Source: Buttiauxella sp035271705 (GTDB lineage Bacteria; Pseudomonadota; Gammaproteobacteria; Enterobacterales; Enterobacteriaceae). From it: a stretch of 64,000 nt of DNA. A model generated the notes under the pieces. That model was not told where the DNA came from. It did not search any database and was given only the letters and a program-made list of their open reading frames with translations. The stretch is from positions 1-64,000 of the forward strand of contig NZ_DATERI010000123.1 in the NCBI RefSeq assembly GCF_035271705.1, written 5' to 3'. The translations under genes were made by a program, and so were the position numbers. The number at the start of each line of letters is the position of its first letter. The stretch's first letter is position 1. Positions 41,766 through 51,611 of this stretch are shown here, piece by piece.

Positions 41766-42956
41766 ATGTTTGAGAAGATTACCGCTGCTCCAGCTGATCC
41801 AATTCTTGGTTTGGCCGATTTGTTTCGCGCCGATGACCGTCTGACTAAAATTAACCTCGGCATTGGTGTATATAAGGATGAAACAGGCAAAACTCCGGTT
41901 TTGACCTGCGTTAAAAAGGCTGAACTGTATCTGCTGGAAAATGAGAATACCAAGAACTACCTCGGTATTGACGGTATTCCAGAGTTTGGCAATTGCACCC
42001 AAGAATTGCTGTTCGGGAAAAATAATGCGCTGAGTGCGAACAAACGTGCTCGCACGGCACAGACCCCTGGTGGGACGGGTGCACTGCGTATTGCCGCTGA
42101 TTTCATCGCTAAAAACACCACAGCCAAACGTGTGTGGGTGAGCAATCCAAGCTGGCCAAACCACAAGAGCGTGTTTAACGCAGCTGGGCTTGAAGTGTGC
42201 GAGTATGATTACTATGACGCGCAGAACCACTCTCTGAATTTCGATGGCCTGATTAACAGCCTACAAGCTGCAGAAGCGGGCGATGTCGTGTTGTTCCATG
42301 GTTGCTGCCATAACCCAACCGGTATTGATCCAACGGCTGAGCAGTGGAAAACTCTGGCAGAGATGTCACTGGCTAAAGGCTGGTTGCCACTGTTTGATTT
42401 CGCCTATCAGGGCTTTGCTCGTGGTCTGGAAGAAGATGCTGAAGGCCTTCGCATTTTTGCTGCAAGCCACCAGGAGCTGATTGTTGCCAGCTCTTATTCC
42501 AAGAACTTTGGTCTGTACAATGAGCGCGTAGGTGCTTGTACGCTGGTGGCTGCTGATGCAGATACCGTGGATCGTGCGTTCAGCCAGATGAAGTCTGTTA
42601 TTCGTGCCAACTACTCTAACCCACCAGCACACGGTGCCGCAGTTGTTGCGACCATTCTGAGCAATGACGCGCTGCGTACTCTTTGGGAACAAGAGCTGTC
42701 TGACATGCGTCAGCGTATTCACCGTATGCGCCAGTTGTTCGTGAATACCCTGCAAGAGAAAGGCGCTAACCGCGACTTTAGCTTTATCATTAACCAGAAC
42801 GGCATGTTCTCGTTCAGCGGCCTGACCAAAGAGCAGGTGCTGCGTTTACGTGAAGAGTTTGGTGTGTATGCGGTTGCTTCCGGACGTGTGAACGTTGCGG
42901 GGATGACGCCGGACAACATGGCTCCACTTTGCGAAGCCATTGTCGCTGTGCTGTAA
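41766..42956 (+). CDS. aspC: Aspartate aminotransferase
   Basis: This 396-residue, PLP-dependent class I aminotransferase interconverts aspartate and oxaloacetate using glutamate and 2-oxoglutarate. SSYSKNFGLYNERVGA carries the PLP lysine. GCCHNPTGIDPT and RANYSNPPAHGA are the other hallmarks. The length equals that of E. coli AspC. It is monocistronic, ending at a terminator shared with convergent gloC. Confidence 0.98.
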   Translation: MFEKITAAPADPILGLADLFRADDRLTKINLGIGVYKDETGKTPVLTCVKKAELYLLENENTKNYLGIDGIPEFGNCTQELLFGKNNALSANKRARTAQTPGGTGALRIAADFIAKNTTAKRVWVSNPSWPNHKSVFNAAGLEVCEYDYYDAQNHSLNFDGLINSLQAAEAGDVVLFHGCCHNPTGIDPTAEQWKTLAEMSLAKGWLPLFDFAYQGFARGLEEDAEGLRIFAASHQELIVASSYSKNFGLYNERVGACTLVAADADTVDRAFSQMKSVIRANYSNPPAHGAAVVATILSNDALRTLWEQELSDMRQRIHRMRQLFVNTLQEKGANRDFSFIINQNGMFSFSGLTKEQVLRLREEFGVYAVASGRVNVAGMTPDNMAPLCEAIVAVL

Positions 42957-42972
42957 GAGCAAAGCCGATAAA

Positions 42973-43005
42973 AAAAGAGCCGCTCAATGCGGCTCTTCTT
43001 ATTTT
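42973..43005. terminator. aspC/gloC bidirectional terminator
   Basis: AAGAGCCGC (42975-42983) pairs with GCGGCTCTT (42989-42997), with an A-run on the left and a T-rich tract on the right. It lies between convergent aspC and gloC and touches the gloC stop codon. Confidence 0.85.
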
Positions 43006-43651
43006 ACCAGACCGGTAATTCGTCTTGCAGGAAGGGATTATGCAGACGCTCGTAGCCCAAAGTAGACAGCGGGCCGTGGCCTGGAATAAACGTCACATCA
43101 TCGCCTAGTGGCAACAGTTTACGTTTAATCGAGTCAATAAGTGCTGCGTGGTCGCCACGTGGGAAATCACTTCGCCCCACTCCACCTTTGAAAATCACAT
43201 CACCGGAAATCAGTAACTGAGATTGCGCATCAAAGAACACGACATGGCCTGGAGTATGGCCCGGGCAATGCAGGACTTTTAATGGCACATTTCCCACCGA
43301 CACATTATCGCCTTCAATCAGCCAACGATCTGGCGTCAGTGGCAAACACTCTTCAAGCCCAAACATCTGGCTTTGCGCCGGTAAACCTTGTAGCCAAAAT
43401 TCGTCTTCTTTTTCCGGACCAATAACTGGAACACCGTAATGTTCTGCCAGTTCAGCGGCGGCTCCAACATGATCAAGGTGACCATGCGTTAGCAGGATCT
43501 GTGTGACCATCACGCCTTTCGCCGTGACTTGCTGGATGATTTTTTCAGCTTCGCCGCCAGGATCAACCACTGCTGCTTGTAGCGTTTCTTCACACCAAAC
43601 TAATGAACAGTTTTGGGCAAACGCGGTAACCGGAATAATGTGATAGTTCAT
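43004..43651 (-). CDS. gloC: Metallo-beta-lactamase-fold hydrolase (glyoxalase II type) YcbL/GloC
   Basis: This 215-residue zinc hydrolase has the MBL motif THGHLDHVG and further ligands in HCPGHTPGH, SGDVIFKGG and PGHGP. E. coli YcbL (GloC) hydrolyses S-lactoylglutathione, a type II glyoxalase activity that clears methylglyoxal, which MgsA (also in this window) produces. It follows mepK by 40 bp on the minus strand, with a small GCCGG hairpin in the gap, and is probably co-transcribed. Confidence 0.92.
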   Translation of the reverse strand: MNYHIIPVTAFAQNCSLVWCEETLQAAVVDPGGEAEKIIQQVTAKGVMVTQILLTHGHLDHVGAAAELAEHYGVPVIGPEKEDEFWLQGLPAQSQMFGLEECLPLTPDRWLIEGDNVSVGNVPLKVLHCPGHTPGHVVFFDAQSQLLISGDVIFKGGVGRSDFPRGDHAALIDSIKRKLLPLGDDVTFIPGHGPLSTLGYERLHNPFLQDELPVW

Positions 43652-43691
43652 GACACTCCAATACCGGCAACATTCGCCGGATTCCGTTGTT

Positions 43692-44240
43692 TTACCAGTG
43701 CCTTAGTGGCCCGGTATCAATATGCACAAAGTTGCTTCTGGGGTAGTATCCTACACCACCTGAGCGCATAGATAATGCTGCTTTGCGAACATTGCTCAAC
43801 GAAATCCCTTCAATATGGAAATCCATTGCCTGACCTTTGGTGTGATAGCTTTTTTTGGCCACACCACGGCTACGAGCACGTAGCTCATTATTGGTGTCTA
43901 AAGAGCGATAACCGGATACCAGTTGTACGGGTTTGTTCGTCCCCAACAGGCCTTGCAGGCGATAGAGCTGGTCGAATAATTTTGGGTCGATGGATTTAAT
44001 TTTATTCGCGCGATAATCACGGAAGAAATGATTAAGCCTTGCTAATTCATCCTGAATATAGCCTTTACCATCAAAAAATTCGGCCTTCAATGACTCACCA
44101 GTATGCAAATTATTAAGAGTCAGAATGCGTGGGCGCGGTGTTGATAGCATGGCAAAGGCTTGTGTTGGAAACAGCGAGGCACCTAAAGCCACGCTACCCA
44201 ACGCCAGCAACTTGCGGCGGTTTGCGTCAAATTTGTCCAT
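43692..44240 (-). CDS. mepK: Murein endopeptidase MepK
   Basis: This 182-residue DUF882/peptidase M15-like enzyme cleaves D-Ala-mDAP and mDAP-mDAP crosslinks. Residues 5-15 contain a twin-arginine motif (NRRKLLALG) before a hydrophobic stretch ending FPTQAFA, suggesting Tat export. Zinc-site residues lie in SGYRS, SYHTKGQAMDFHIEG and FVHIDTG. The start at 44240 matches E. coli YcbK; the longer in-frame reading adds residues before the export signal. It sits beside ldtD, whose 3-3 crosslinks it can cut. Confidence 0.94.
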   Translation of the reverse strand: MDKFDANRRKLLALGSVALGASLFPTQAFAMLSTPRPRILTLNNLHTGESLKAEFFDGKGYIQDELARLNHFFRDYRANKIKSIDPKLFDQLYRLQGLLGTNKPVQLVSGYRSLDTNNELRARSRGVAKKSYHTKGQAMDFHIEGISLSNVRKAALSMRSGGVGYYPRSNFVHIDTGPLRHW

Positions 44241-44353
44241 GATGTCCAAGTCTACATGTAAAAAACGATCGAATAATATGCCCTTCAGGCGCACTGCCTG
44301 GCACCTTAACTGCCAAAACAACGTGAGTCAAGACAGGCTAAAACCCAGATAAA

Positions 44354-44375
44354 CCGGGGCCTGTAGAGGCCCCGG
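44354..44375 (-). terminator. ldtD terminator
   Basis: CCGGGGCC pairs with GGCCCCGG around TGTAGA; on the minus strand TTTATC follows. It lies 48 bp beyond the ldtD stop codon. Confidence 0.7.
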
Positions 44376-44423
44376 ATGAGTTTCACAATTATTACGACCG
44401 CTAATTCATTAGAATTGCTGCAT

Positions 44424-46304
44424 TTACCGAATCAATAGTTCAGCTTTCGAGAGGATTTGTGCACCAGATCGCGCGGTGAGATCATAATTGTAAATGTCTG
44501 TACGGTATTGTGTTCGTCCATCGTCACCGACAAATGCCGTCAGGTAGTAGAGGTTGACCGGGATGGTCTGACGAATATTCACATATTTGGTACTGCCGTC
44601 TTTGAGTTGGCTCGAAATCCGTGCATCATTCCAACCCGCATCTTGTAGCAGCATGTTTGCCAGCTCAGAAGCTTTATTGACCCTTACGCAGCCTGAACTC
44701 AGCGCACGCGCATCTTTCTGGAACAGATTGTGATTGGGTGTGTCATGCAAATAGATAGCCTCAGAACTTGGCATATTAAACTTATAGCGCCCTAACGAGT
44801 TCTGAGCCCCTGGTTTTTGCTGGAAGCGGAATGGCAAATTGCTTGCAGTGATAGTGCCCCAATCGACACCCCATGGGTCAATGGACTCTGCATTGTTGCT
44901 CCAACCACGCAGAACGCTATAACCATGCTTGTCGAGATAACCGGGGTCCTGATGTACTTTTGGCAGAATATCGTTGCGCGCAAGCGTAGGTGGGACATTC
45001 CATGGTGGGTTAACCACCACATTATTGAGCGCACTGCTCATCATGGGTGTTTTACGGTCTGGGCGCCCAACAATAACGCGCGAAGCCAATACTTCACTGC
45101 CATTAAGGTAATAGCTCAGTGAATAGTCAGGGATATTGACCATAATCCCGGTATCGAGTTTCTTCGGCAGTAAGCGCAAACGCTGAATATTTAACGCCAC
45201 CAGTGAAGCACGCTGTTGTGGAGTCACATTCAGCCAGTCACGTGTTAATTGCCCGATTGACCCATCAACACCCAGCCCCTGCCATTTCTGGAAGCGTTTC
45301 ACCCCTTCCACCAACTCGTTGCTGTAGACACTTCGAACCGCTGGAGCCGATTTCTTTTTCTGACCGGCGACCGCTTCAGGGGTCTGTTGAACAGTCTGTT
45401 CACTGTCTAACTGAATGGCCGATGGGCTGACTGCAACGGCAGCAGTAGACACACTCGTGCGTTCAGGAAGCGGTATCACAGGCTCAGCTTGCAACATACC
45501 GGTACGGGCAAGGATCTCTCTGAGCGCGGGCGTATCGTTGCTCCACTGACCTGGACGCAGCGTTTCGCTGCCAGTCAATTGCGGCCACGGTCGGGAGTCA
45601 CTTAACAAATGCACCAATGATTGATGCAATTTGGTGTATTGCGGATGCTGAGGAGCCAACGTGTCGACAAAACTCGCCAGCGTTCCCTGATCAATTGCCA
45701 CCTGCCATTGGTTAATCACAGAAATTGGCGGCGTCTGCATTTTGTACGGCTTGGTGCTGTACAACCAGCGGTTGCCTTCCATTGGGATACCGTAAACAAA
45801 TTGCAGATACCCCATCATCGCATCAGACAACACGATATCACGGGTTAAACCCGTAACGGACGAATCGGTGAGCAACTCAACCCAGGTGGTGAATTGTGGC
45901 TGAATGCCTGCAATCGCCAGTTCAGCAAGTTGTTGCTGGAAAGCTTTAACCGCATCGCGATTCTCCCACATCGGCTTCATTTCGCGCGCAGCATAGAACG
46001 CCGAGAGTGCATTCAGGTAAACAGGCGTGTAACCCGTCGGCAATTGAGCAATCAGCTGAGAACGACTTTGTGCAGCAGACATGCCGGCCGAATCAAGCGG
46101 TAACACGCCCACCATATTAGCGGTAGCGTTAGATTGCGGTAACGGCTGGTCTGGAGAGCTCGTGGGTTCAATACTTACCGCAGAACTGTCAGATGGAACG
46201 ACTGCTGGCTCATCGGCATGTGCCATAAACAGTGGAGCGAAACTGAGTGCCAGCCCAAACGTAAGTGCTGACAGTCGAAAACCGTGCAATTTTGTAAGCA
46301 ACAT
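44424..46304 (-). CDS. ldtD: L,D-transpeptidase LdtD
   Basis: This 626-residue periplasmic enzyme (YcbB) makes 3-3 peptidoglycan crosslinks and can confer beta-lactam resistance by bypassing PBPs. A signal peptide ends near residue 30 (MAHADE). A peptidoglycan-binding domain follows around GVKRFQKWQGLGVDGSIG, then the YkuD catalytic domain with HDTPNHNLF and SSGCVRVN, which holds the catalytic cysteine. It is about ten residues longer than E. coli LdtD. It has its own terminator, with mukB upstream. Confidence 0.96.
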   Translation of the reverse strand: MLLTKLHGFRLSALTFGLALSFAPLFMAHADEPAVVPSDSSAVSIEPTSSPDQPLPQSNATANMVGVLPLDSAGMSAAQSRSQLIAQLPTGYTPVYLNALSAFYAAREMKPMWENRDAVKAFQQQLAELAIAGIQPQFTTWVELLTDSSVTGLTRDIVLSDAMMGYLQFVYGIPMEGNRWLYSTKPYKMQTPPISVINQWQVAIDQGTLASFVDTLAPQHPQYTKLHQSLVHLLSDSRPWPQLTGSETLRPGQWSNDTPALREILARTGMLQAEPVIPLPERTSVSTAAVAVSPSAIQLDSEQTVQQTPEAVAGQKKKSAPAVRSVYSNELVEGVKRFQKWQGLGVDGSIGQLTRDWLNVTPQQRASLVALNIQRLRLLPKKLDTGIMVNIPDYSLSYYLNGSEVLASRVIVGRPDRKTPMMSSALNNVVVNPPWNVPPTLARNDILPKVHQDPGYLDKHGYSVLRGWSNNAESIDPWGVDWGTITASNLPFRFQQKPGAQNSLGRYKFNMPSSEAIYLHDTPNHNLFQKDARALSSGCVRVNKASELANMLLQDAGWNDARISSQLKDGSTKYVNIRQTIPVNLYYLTAFVGDDGRTQYRTDIYNYDLTARSGAQILSKAELLIR

Positions 46305-46419
46305 CCCTTGCCCCCTGTTTATACCTAGCTTTTGTCGCTGGGTTTTAAGATCAGTATATAAACGGCGAATCTTAATTGCCCGTATAAATGTAAATAAAAT
46401 TAAAGATTAAGAGCAAACA

Positions 46420-46444
46420 AAAAAAATGCGGGCCGTAGCCCGCA
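46420..46444 (-). terminator. mukB operon terminator
   Basis: TGCGGGC pairs with GCCCGCA around a 4-base loop, followed on the minus strand by eight T residues. It begins right after the mukB stop codon. Confidence 0.92.
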
Positions 46445-46449
46445 GTTCT

Positions 46450-49400
46450 TTATGATGCCTCTAAGGTGTCAGCGACGGGCTCGGGAAGCGGTGGCGCAAA
46501 GCCCCGCAACCCAACAACGTGAACATGTTCATGGTTCTGAACAACCTTACGTACCAGCTTATAGGTGGTGCCTTTTTCTGGACTGATATTCTCAGGGGCT
46601 GCAATAATCAGTTGCATTTCAAGTCGTTCGCACAACTCAAACAGCGTGGCAATCGACTTCGCATCCAAACGTGCCGCCTCATCGAGGAACAGCAAACGGC
46701 ATGGGGAGATGTCTTTTCCGCGTAAACGGCGCGACTCTTCTTCCCAGCTTTGAACCACCATGACCAAAATCGACATCCCGGTACCGATAGCTTCACCGGT
46801 CGACAATGCACCACTTTCCGCACGCAGCCAACCATCTGAGCCACGGTTAACCTCTACTTCCATTTCGAGATAGTTACGGTAATCGAGCAGCTCTTCACCG
46901 ATGGTTTGCGGTGTGCGTTGGCCCATATCAATTTGTGGATTCAGACGTTGATACAGTTTTGCTAATGCTTCGGAGAAGCTCAGGCGATTGCTGTTAAACA
47001 AGTCCTGATGCTGCTCATGTTGTTCTGAAAGCACATCCAGCAACATCGCATGGGTTTCACGCACGTTCACATTCAGACGCACGCTGTTCACCTGGCCGAA
47101 GGAGACACTTTGTAGGCCCTGGTTGAGCATGCGGATACGGTTTTGCTCACGCTGAATCGTCTTACGAATGATATTCGCCACGCTGCGAGAACTGATTGCC
47201 AGTTTTTGCTCGCGTGAAGTCAGTTCTTCCGTCAGGCGGCTCAGTTCAATCTCCATCTGCTCGATGGCTTCAACAGGGTCATCGGTACGGATAATGTCCT
47301 GACGAATACGTTCGCGAAGATGCTGATAAACCGCAACGAAGAATTGAATCTTACGTTCTGGACGCTTAGGATCTTCAGACATGCGCAATACATCGCGCAG
47401 GTGTTCGTTATCCGCAACGGCCAAACGCAGCGCACCCAAAGCTTTATCCGAGATAGAACGCAGCTCATCACCGGTGACATAAGCCAGTTCGCGACGATGC
47501 AGACGGCGCTCAACGCCATTATCTTTCACCATACGCATCACGGCACACCAGCCCGCTTTCGCGGTGACAACCTGTTCGCGCATTTCAAAATAGCTACGTT
47601 CTAGCTGTTTGAGTTTGCGAGTCAAGTTGCTCATTTCCGCTTCGCAATAAGTCAGTGCTTTTTCGAGCTGATTACGACGGCCACGGTTGTTGCTCAATGC
47701 TGTGTGTAATTCGTCACGACGTGAGCGGGCACGTTCTTCAGCGCCAATATCAGCACGAACACCAATGTCTTGCAGTTCTTTATGCAGATCGGTTAACAGC
47801 TCTTTTTTGGTATCAAAGGAGCTTTTCAGCGACGCCATTAACTGGCTGAACTGACTTAATTGCTGTGCATGCTGACGCAATGCTTCACGGGAACGAGTAC
47901 GCTCAGCTTCCGCTTGCGCCAGGCGGCTACGCAATTTTTCATTTAAATCGCTATTACCATCGAGCATCGCAGCGGAATCAGAGTAGCTAAAGTGCGCCCG
48001 TCGCTGGACCACTTCAGTCAAGGCAAACGCCTTCTGGCGGGCATCGCGCTGGACCTGTTGTGCGTACTGATAATCTTCTTTTAACTGTTCGAACTGCTCA
48101 GGGTCACTTTGCAGTACCGATGCTACCGCTTCGAGTTTTGCAAGTGGGTTGCCAAACTGATGCAGGAAGCGTGCGGCTTCATCGGCTTCGTCAAGGCGTT
48201 CACGGATTTCATCGCAGCGGTCAGCCAGCGTTTCATCATTGAGTAAGCTAATACGCGGCAACAGGCGGTTAAGCTGGTCAACCCCTTCTTTAGCCTGATC
48301 ATATTGCTGACGCTGTTGCAGATTGTCGTTTTCATGGCTGCTGATAGCACGTTCAACTTCACCACGACGGGTGTTGAGCTGACGAATTTCCGCTTCCGGG
48401 TCGTCGTCAAATGCCACACCCAAATGCTGGCCGATGAAACGACTGAATGCCTGGTGCAAACGCTGTGATTTCTGAACATCAAACGACAGTGTCGCAAAAC
48501 GCTCTGCCAGGGTTTCACGTTCAGCATGCAGGTTTTCAAGGCGATTTTCGCGCGCGGCGCGGCCAAATATTGGCAACTCGGGCAGACGAGAATAACGCCA
48601 CTGGCGTTCAGCCGTTTTCACCAGAACGGCAGCGTTTAGCTCTTCAACCGTAAAGACGTTGTCATCGAAGGAAGACGGGTCCCCTTCAATTAAATAAAGG
48701 TCTTCCGGGCAATCTTCCAGGTTGTCTAATTGCTCGCGCACCAGCGATAAATCTGGCACCACAATGGCGTGACGTGATGGGCCATATAATGCCGAGAAGT
48801 AAGGGGCATCATCAAGGCTGATATCGTCATAAATTTCGGACAACAACACGCCGCCAAAACGTTCAGCCAGCGCATTTAAACGCGGGTCTTCAGCACCACC
48901 TGGTTGGCTCAGGCGCTCGATTTCTTCGTCAATAGCCCGTTTACGCGCACCGACTTCGTCACGTTCAACCGTGACTTCACGTTCACGTTCAAGCAGTTGC
49001 TGCATGTATTCGGTGACATGCTGGCTGCTTTCAAACTGCTCATGACTCTGTTCGCACAGCTGCGTGAGGCTGGTTTGTGCCGCCAGCCAAATAGGTGCAC
49101 GCTGCTGGAGACGTTTGATACGAGCCTGAATCTGCTCTTGTTCCTGACGCAGGTTTGCGCGTTGATCACTGGCATCAGAAACGCGCTGCTGTAAGGTCTC
49201 AATGCGTTCAGACAGCTCTTCGTGCAACACTTCCAGATCCTCAGGATCAAAGTGTTTTCCTTGACGCTTACAGAACTCAGCGAGCATGCGTTCTGCTTCT
49301 TGCTGTTCGCGTAGACGTTGCTCAAGTTCGTTGAGGCGCGCTCTGAGCGGCTGAACTTGCTCCATCAAATGGCGCTGGTTATTGCTGTCACGTAATAATT

Positions 49401-50898
49401 CACGCGCAACGCTCCAGGCTTCACTGCGACTCACAGGGCCATTGATAGCGGTGACAAGCTGATAAGCATGCTCAAACTGGCTATGTGCCGTTTGCGCCAC
49501 ACTCATTTTCTGTTCCAGTGTCAGCAGTTTTTCTGTGGTTTCCTGCTCTTTTGCCTGGAAAGTTTCTGACCATTCTTCCGCGCTTTCGGCGGTCAGGTCA
49601 GGCAGATGGCACAGCGAACGTGCACGTTCCAGAGCCTGTAACGCTTGTTGATACTGAATGGCGCGCGTTTGCTGAACATCAAGCGCTTGCTGGTAATCGG
49701 CAAGTTGGCTTTTCAGCTCATCGACTTCCAGTTCAGCAGCTTCAGCGCGTGCTTCATTCTCTTCTTGCTGCTCAGAAGCTTCAGCAACAATTTCATTTTG
49801 TTCTTCGAGGCGCATTTGCAGCTCGTCGAGGTCAGCTTCGTAACGCTCGATTTTTTCCTGCTGGCGAATCGCCGTCTGCACCAGGTTCAGGTGGTCACTG
49901 GCCGCCTGATAATCCGTTTCCAAATCCCCTTCTGCACCGCTTTGTTCAGCAAGTTCACGCGCCATTTCGACGTGTTTATATTGCTCTGCAGCCAGTTGCT
50001 TACGGCTGGTCAATAACTCACGACGGAACTCGAGCGCTTTATCCAGATGAATACGTCGCTCGTTGGCATGCCGCATGTAATCCGCTGCCACATAGTTGGT
50101 GGCTTCTGAAATCAAATGCTTGAACAAATCACGGTCTGACTGAGTGACGCGAATCGCTTCCAACGTCAGGCGGTTTTCACGCAATGCTGCTTCCATATCC
50201 TGGAACGCCTTACGCACGCCGCCATTTTCTGGTAACAGATAGTCGCGCAGAGAACGGGTAATCGCGCTGGAAATCCCGCCGTACAGCGAGGCTTCGATAA
50301 GACGGTAGTACTTGCTACGATCCGAGGCGCTGCGCAGACGACGCGCGACAATACCCAAATCGAACATCAGCGAGTGGTAATCGGTAATCGAGTTGAACTG
50401 TTTAAATTGAACGCCTTCGATGGCTTCCACTTTATCTTTCAGTTCTTGCAGGCTCAGTACGCGAGCCTGACGCTCATTGAGCGTTTCCGTCAGCAATTGT
50501 GTCGGCTGAATGGAAGTGGGTAATCCCTGAATCGCGAACGGTTTGATGTCAACTTTACGGTCACGGCCTGCCACTTGTTGCAGGCGAACACCGACGACGA
50601 CACGTTGATGGCGCGAGTTAACCACATCAAGCAGTGAGTAACAGACCCCTGCTTTTAACTTACCGTGTAGACCTTTGTCGCGTGAACCCGATGTGGCCCC
50701 CGCTTCAGTGGTGTTACGGAAGTGCAGCAGTGTTAAATCGGGGATAAGTGCGGTAACAAACGCCGCCATGGTGGTGGATTTACCGGCACCGTTACCACCC
50801 GACAGTGTGGTCACCAGTTCATCTAAATCAAAAGTACGCGCGAAGAAACCGTTCCAGTTAATCAGCGTTAGTGAGCGAAACTTTCCGCGTTCAATCAT
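46450..50898 (-). CDS. mukB: Chromosome partition protein MukB (SMC-like ATPase)
   Basis: This 1482-residue condensin subunit has an N-terminal head with Walker A SGGNGAGKST near residue 34, two long coiled-coil arms (about 300-650 and 780-1110) around a hinge, and a C-terminal head with LSTGEAIGTG and Walker B LLFLDEAARLD. It compacts and segregates chromosomes with MukE and MukF and binds topoisomerase IV. It starts inside the ATGA overlap with mukE and ends the operon. Confidence 0.98.
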   Translation of the reverse strand: MIERGKFRSLTLINWNGFFARTFDLDELVTTLSGGNGAGKSTTMAAFVTALIPDLTLLHFRNTTEAGATSGSRDKGLHGKLKAGVCYSLLDVVNSRHQRVVVGVRLQQVAGRDRKVDIKPFAIQGLPTSIQPTQLLTETLNERQARVLSLQELKDKVEAIEGVQFKQFNSITDYHSLMFDLGIVARRLRSASDRSKYYRLIEASLYGGISSAITRSLRDYLLPENGGVRKAFQDMEAALRENRLTLEAIRVTQSDRDLFKHLISEATNYVAADYMRHANERRIHLDKALEFRRELLTSRKQLAAEQYKHVEMARELAEQSGAEGDLETDYQAASDHLNLVQTAIRQQEKIERYEADLDELQMRLEEQNEIVAEASEQQEENEARAEAAELEVDELKSQLADYQQALDVQQTRAIQYQQALQALERARSLCHLPDLTAESAEEWSETFQAKEQETTEKLLTLEQKMSVAQTAHSQFEHAYQLVTAINGPVSRSEAWSVARELLRDSNNQRHLMEQVQPLRARLNELEQRLREQQEAERMLAEFCKRQGKHFDPEDLEVLHEELSERIETLQQRVSDASDQRANLRQEQEQIQARIKRLQQRAPIWLAAQTSLTQLCEQSHEQFESSQHVTEYMQQLLEREREVTVERDEVGARKRAIDEEIERLSQPGGAEDPRLNALAERFGGVLLSEIYDDISLDDAPYFSALYGPSRHAIVVPDLSLVREQLDNLEDCPEDLYLIEGDPSSFDDNVFTVEELNAAVLVKTAERQWRYSRLPELPIFGRAARENRLENLHAERETLAERFATLSFDVQKSQRLHQAFSRFIGQHLGVAFDDDPEAEIRQLNTRRGEVERAISSHENDNLQQRQQYDQAKEGVDQLNRLLPRISLLNDETLADRCDEIRERLDEADEAARFLHQFGNPLAKLEAVASVLQSDPEQFEQLKEDYQYAQQVQRDARQKAFALTEVVQRRAHFSYSDSAAMLDGNSDLNEKLRSRLAQAEAERTRSREALRQHAQQLSQFSQLMASLKSSFDTKKELLTDLHKELQDIGVRADIGAEERARSRRDELHTALSNNRGRRNQLEKALTYCEAEMSNLTRKLKQLERSYFEMREQVVTAKAGWCAVMRMVKDNGVERRLHRRELAYVTGDELRSISDKALGALRLAVADNEHLRDVLRMSEDPKRPERKIQFFVAVYQHLRERIRQDIIRTDDPVEAIEQMEIELSRLTEELTSREQKLAISSRSVANIIRKTIQREQNRIRMLNQGLQSVSFGQVNSVRLNVNVRETHAMLLDVLSEQHEQHQDLFNSNRLSFSEALAKLYQRLNPQIDMGQRTPQTIGEELLDYRNYLEMEVEVNRGSDGWLRAESGALSTGEAIGTGMSILVMVVQSWEEESRRLRGKDISPCRLLFLDEAARLDAKSIATLFELCERLEMQLIIAAPENISPEKGTTYKLVRKVVQNHEHVHVVGLRGFAPPLPEPVADTLEAS

Positions 50899-51611
50899 TC
50901 CTGTTCATCCTCCGCGTTATCCTGAACAGCTTGCGACTCTTCAGTTTCATCATTGAGTTGCAAACGAGTTTCCACCGGCATCGCTTCTCCATCGCGGATC
51001 ATGCGTAATTGCGCTTCGCGCGCATCATCGCCAGCGCGCACATCGGCGCCAAAGCGGAATACAGATTCAGAGATACGGAATTTGCTGCTGTCATGGCCCA
51101 TAAACCAGATCATGCCGAGGCGGCGTAAACGAGTTAATGAAGCACGGACTTTTTCTTGCAGTTTTTGGCGGTCGAGATCCGAGCCCGTAGAACGGTTATT
51201 CACAAGTTTAAGTAACTTGTTTTCATCCGCCAGTGTTAGCAGCTCATCGTACAACTCAACCTGCGTGAAGATACCTTCGTTTGCCAGGCGCTCCGGGCTG
51301 AGATAGAGGTAGCAAAGAATTTTACCGACCATCATATCCAGTTCTGACAGCACAGAGCGTGGAATCAGCGTGGTGGAGCGCGGACGCAAATAGAAGAAAC
51401 CTTCCGGGGCGCGAATCAGCTCCACGTTATAGCGGGTGTAAAATTCTTCCAGTTCATCCTGGAAGTCCATCAAATAGGCATGATTATCCAGCTCGTCGAG
51501 CCCAACGTGCCGACCTGCACGTAATTGGCTATCGAGTGCCGGAAATAACGGATTGGCCAACGCCTGTGCCAGTTTTACTGGCATCACTTTTTCAATATTT
51601 GTTGATGACAT
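50895..51611 (-). CDS. mukE: Chromosome partition protein MukE
   Basis: This 238-residue winged-helix subunit of the MukBEF condensin starts MSSTNIEKVMPVKLAQAL, matching E. coli MukE. The in-frame extension to 51689 lies wholly inside mukF and is rejected. The start overlaps the mukF end by 20 bp, and its stop overlaps mukB by 4 bp. The C-terminal tail is rich in acidic residues and Gln. Confidence 0.96.
   Translation of the reverse strand: MSSTNIEKVMPVKLAQALANPLFPALDSQLRAGRHVGLDELDNHAYLMDFQDELEEFYTRYNVELIRAPEGFFYLRPRSTTLIPRSVLSELDMMVGKILCYLYLSPERLANEGIFTQVELYDELLTLADENKLLKLVNNRSTGSDLDRQKLQEKVRASLTRLRRLGMIWFMGHDSSKFRISESVFRFGADVRAGDDAREAQLRMIRDGEAMPVETRLQLNDETEESQAVQDNAEDEQE

Noticed and set aside
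49485..50123. 212-residue open frame on the plus strand inside mukB
   Set aside because: Its low-complexity composition is explained by the coiled-coil codons of mukB read backwards.
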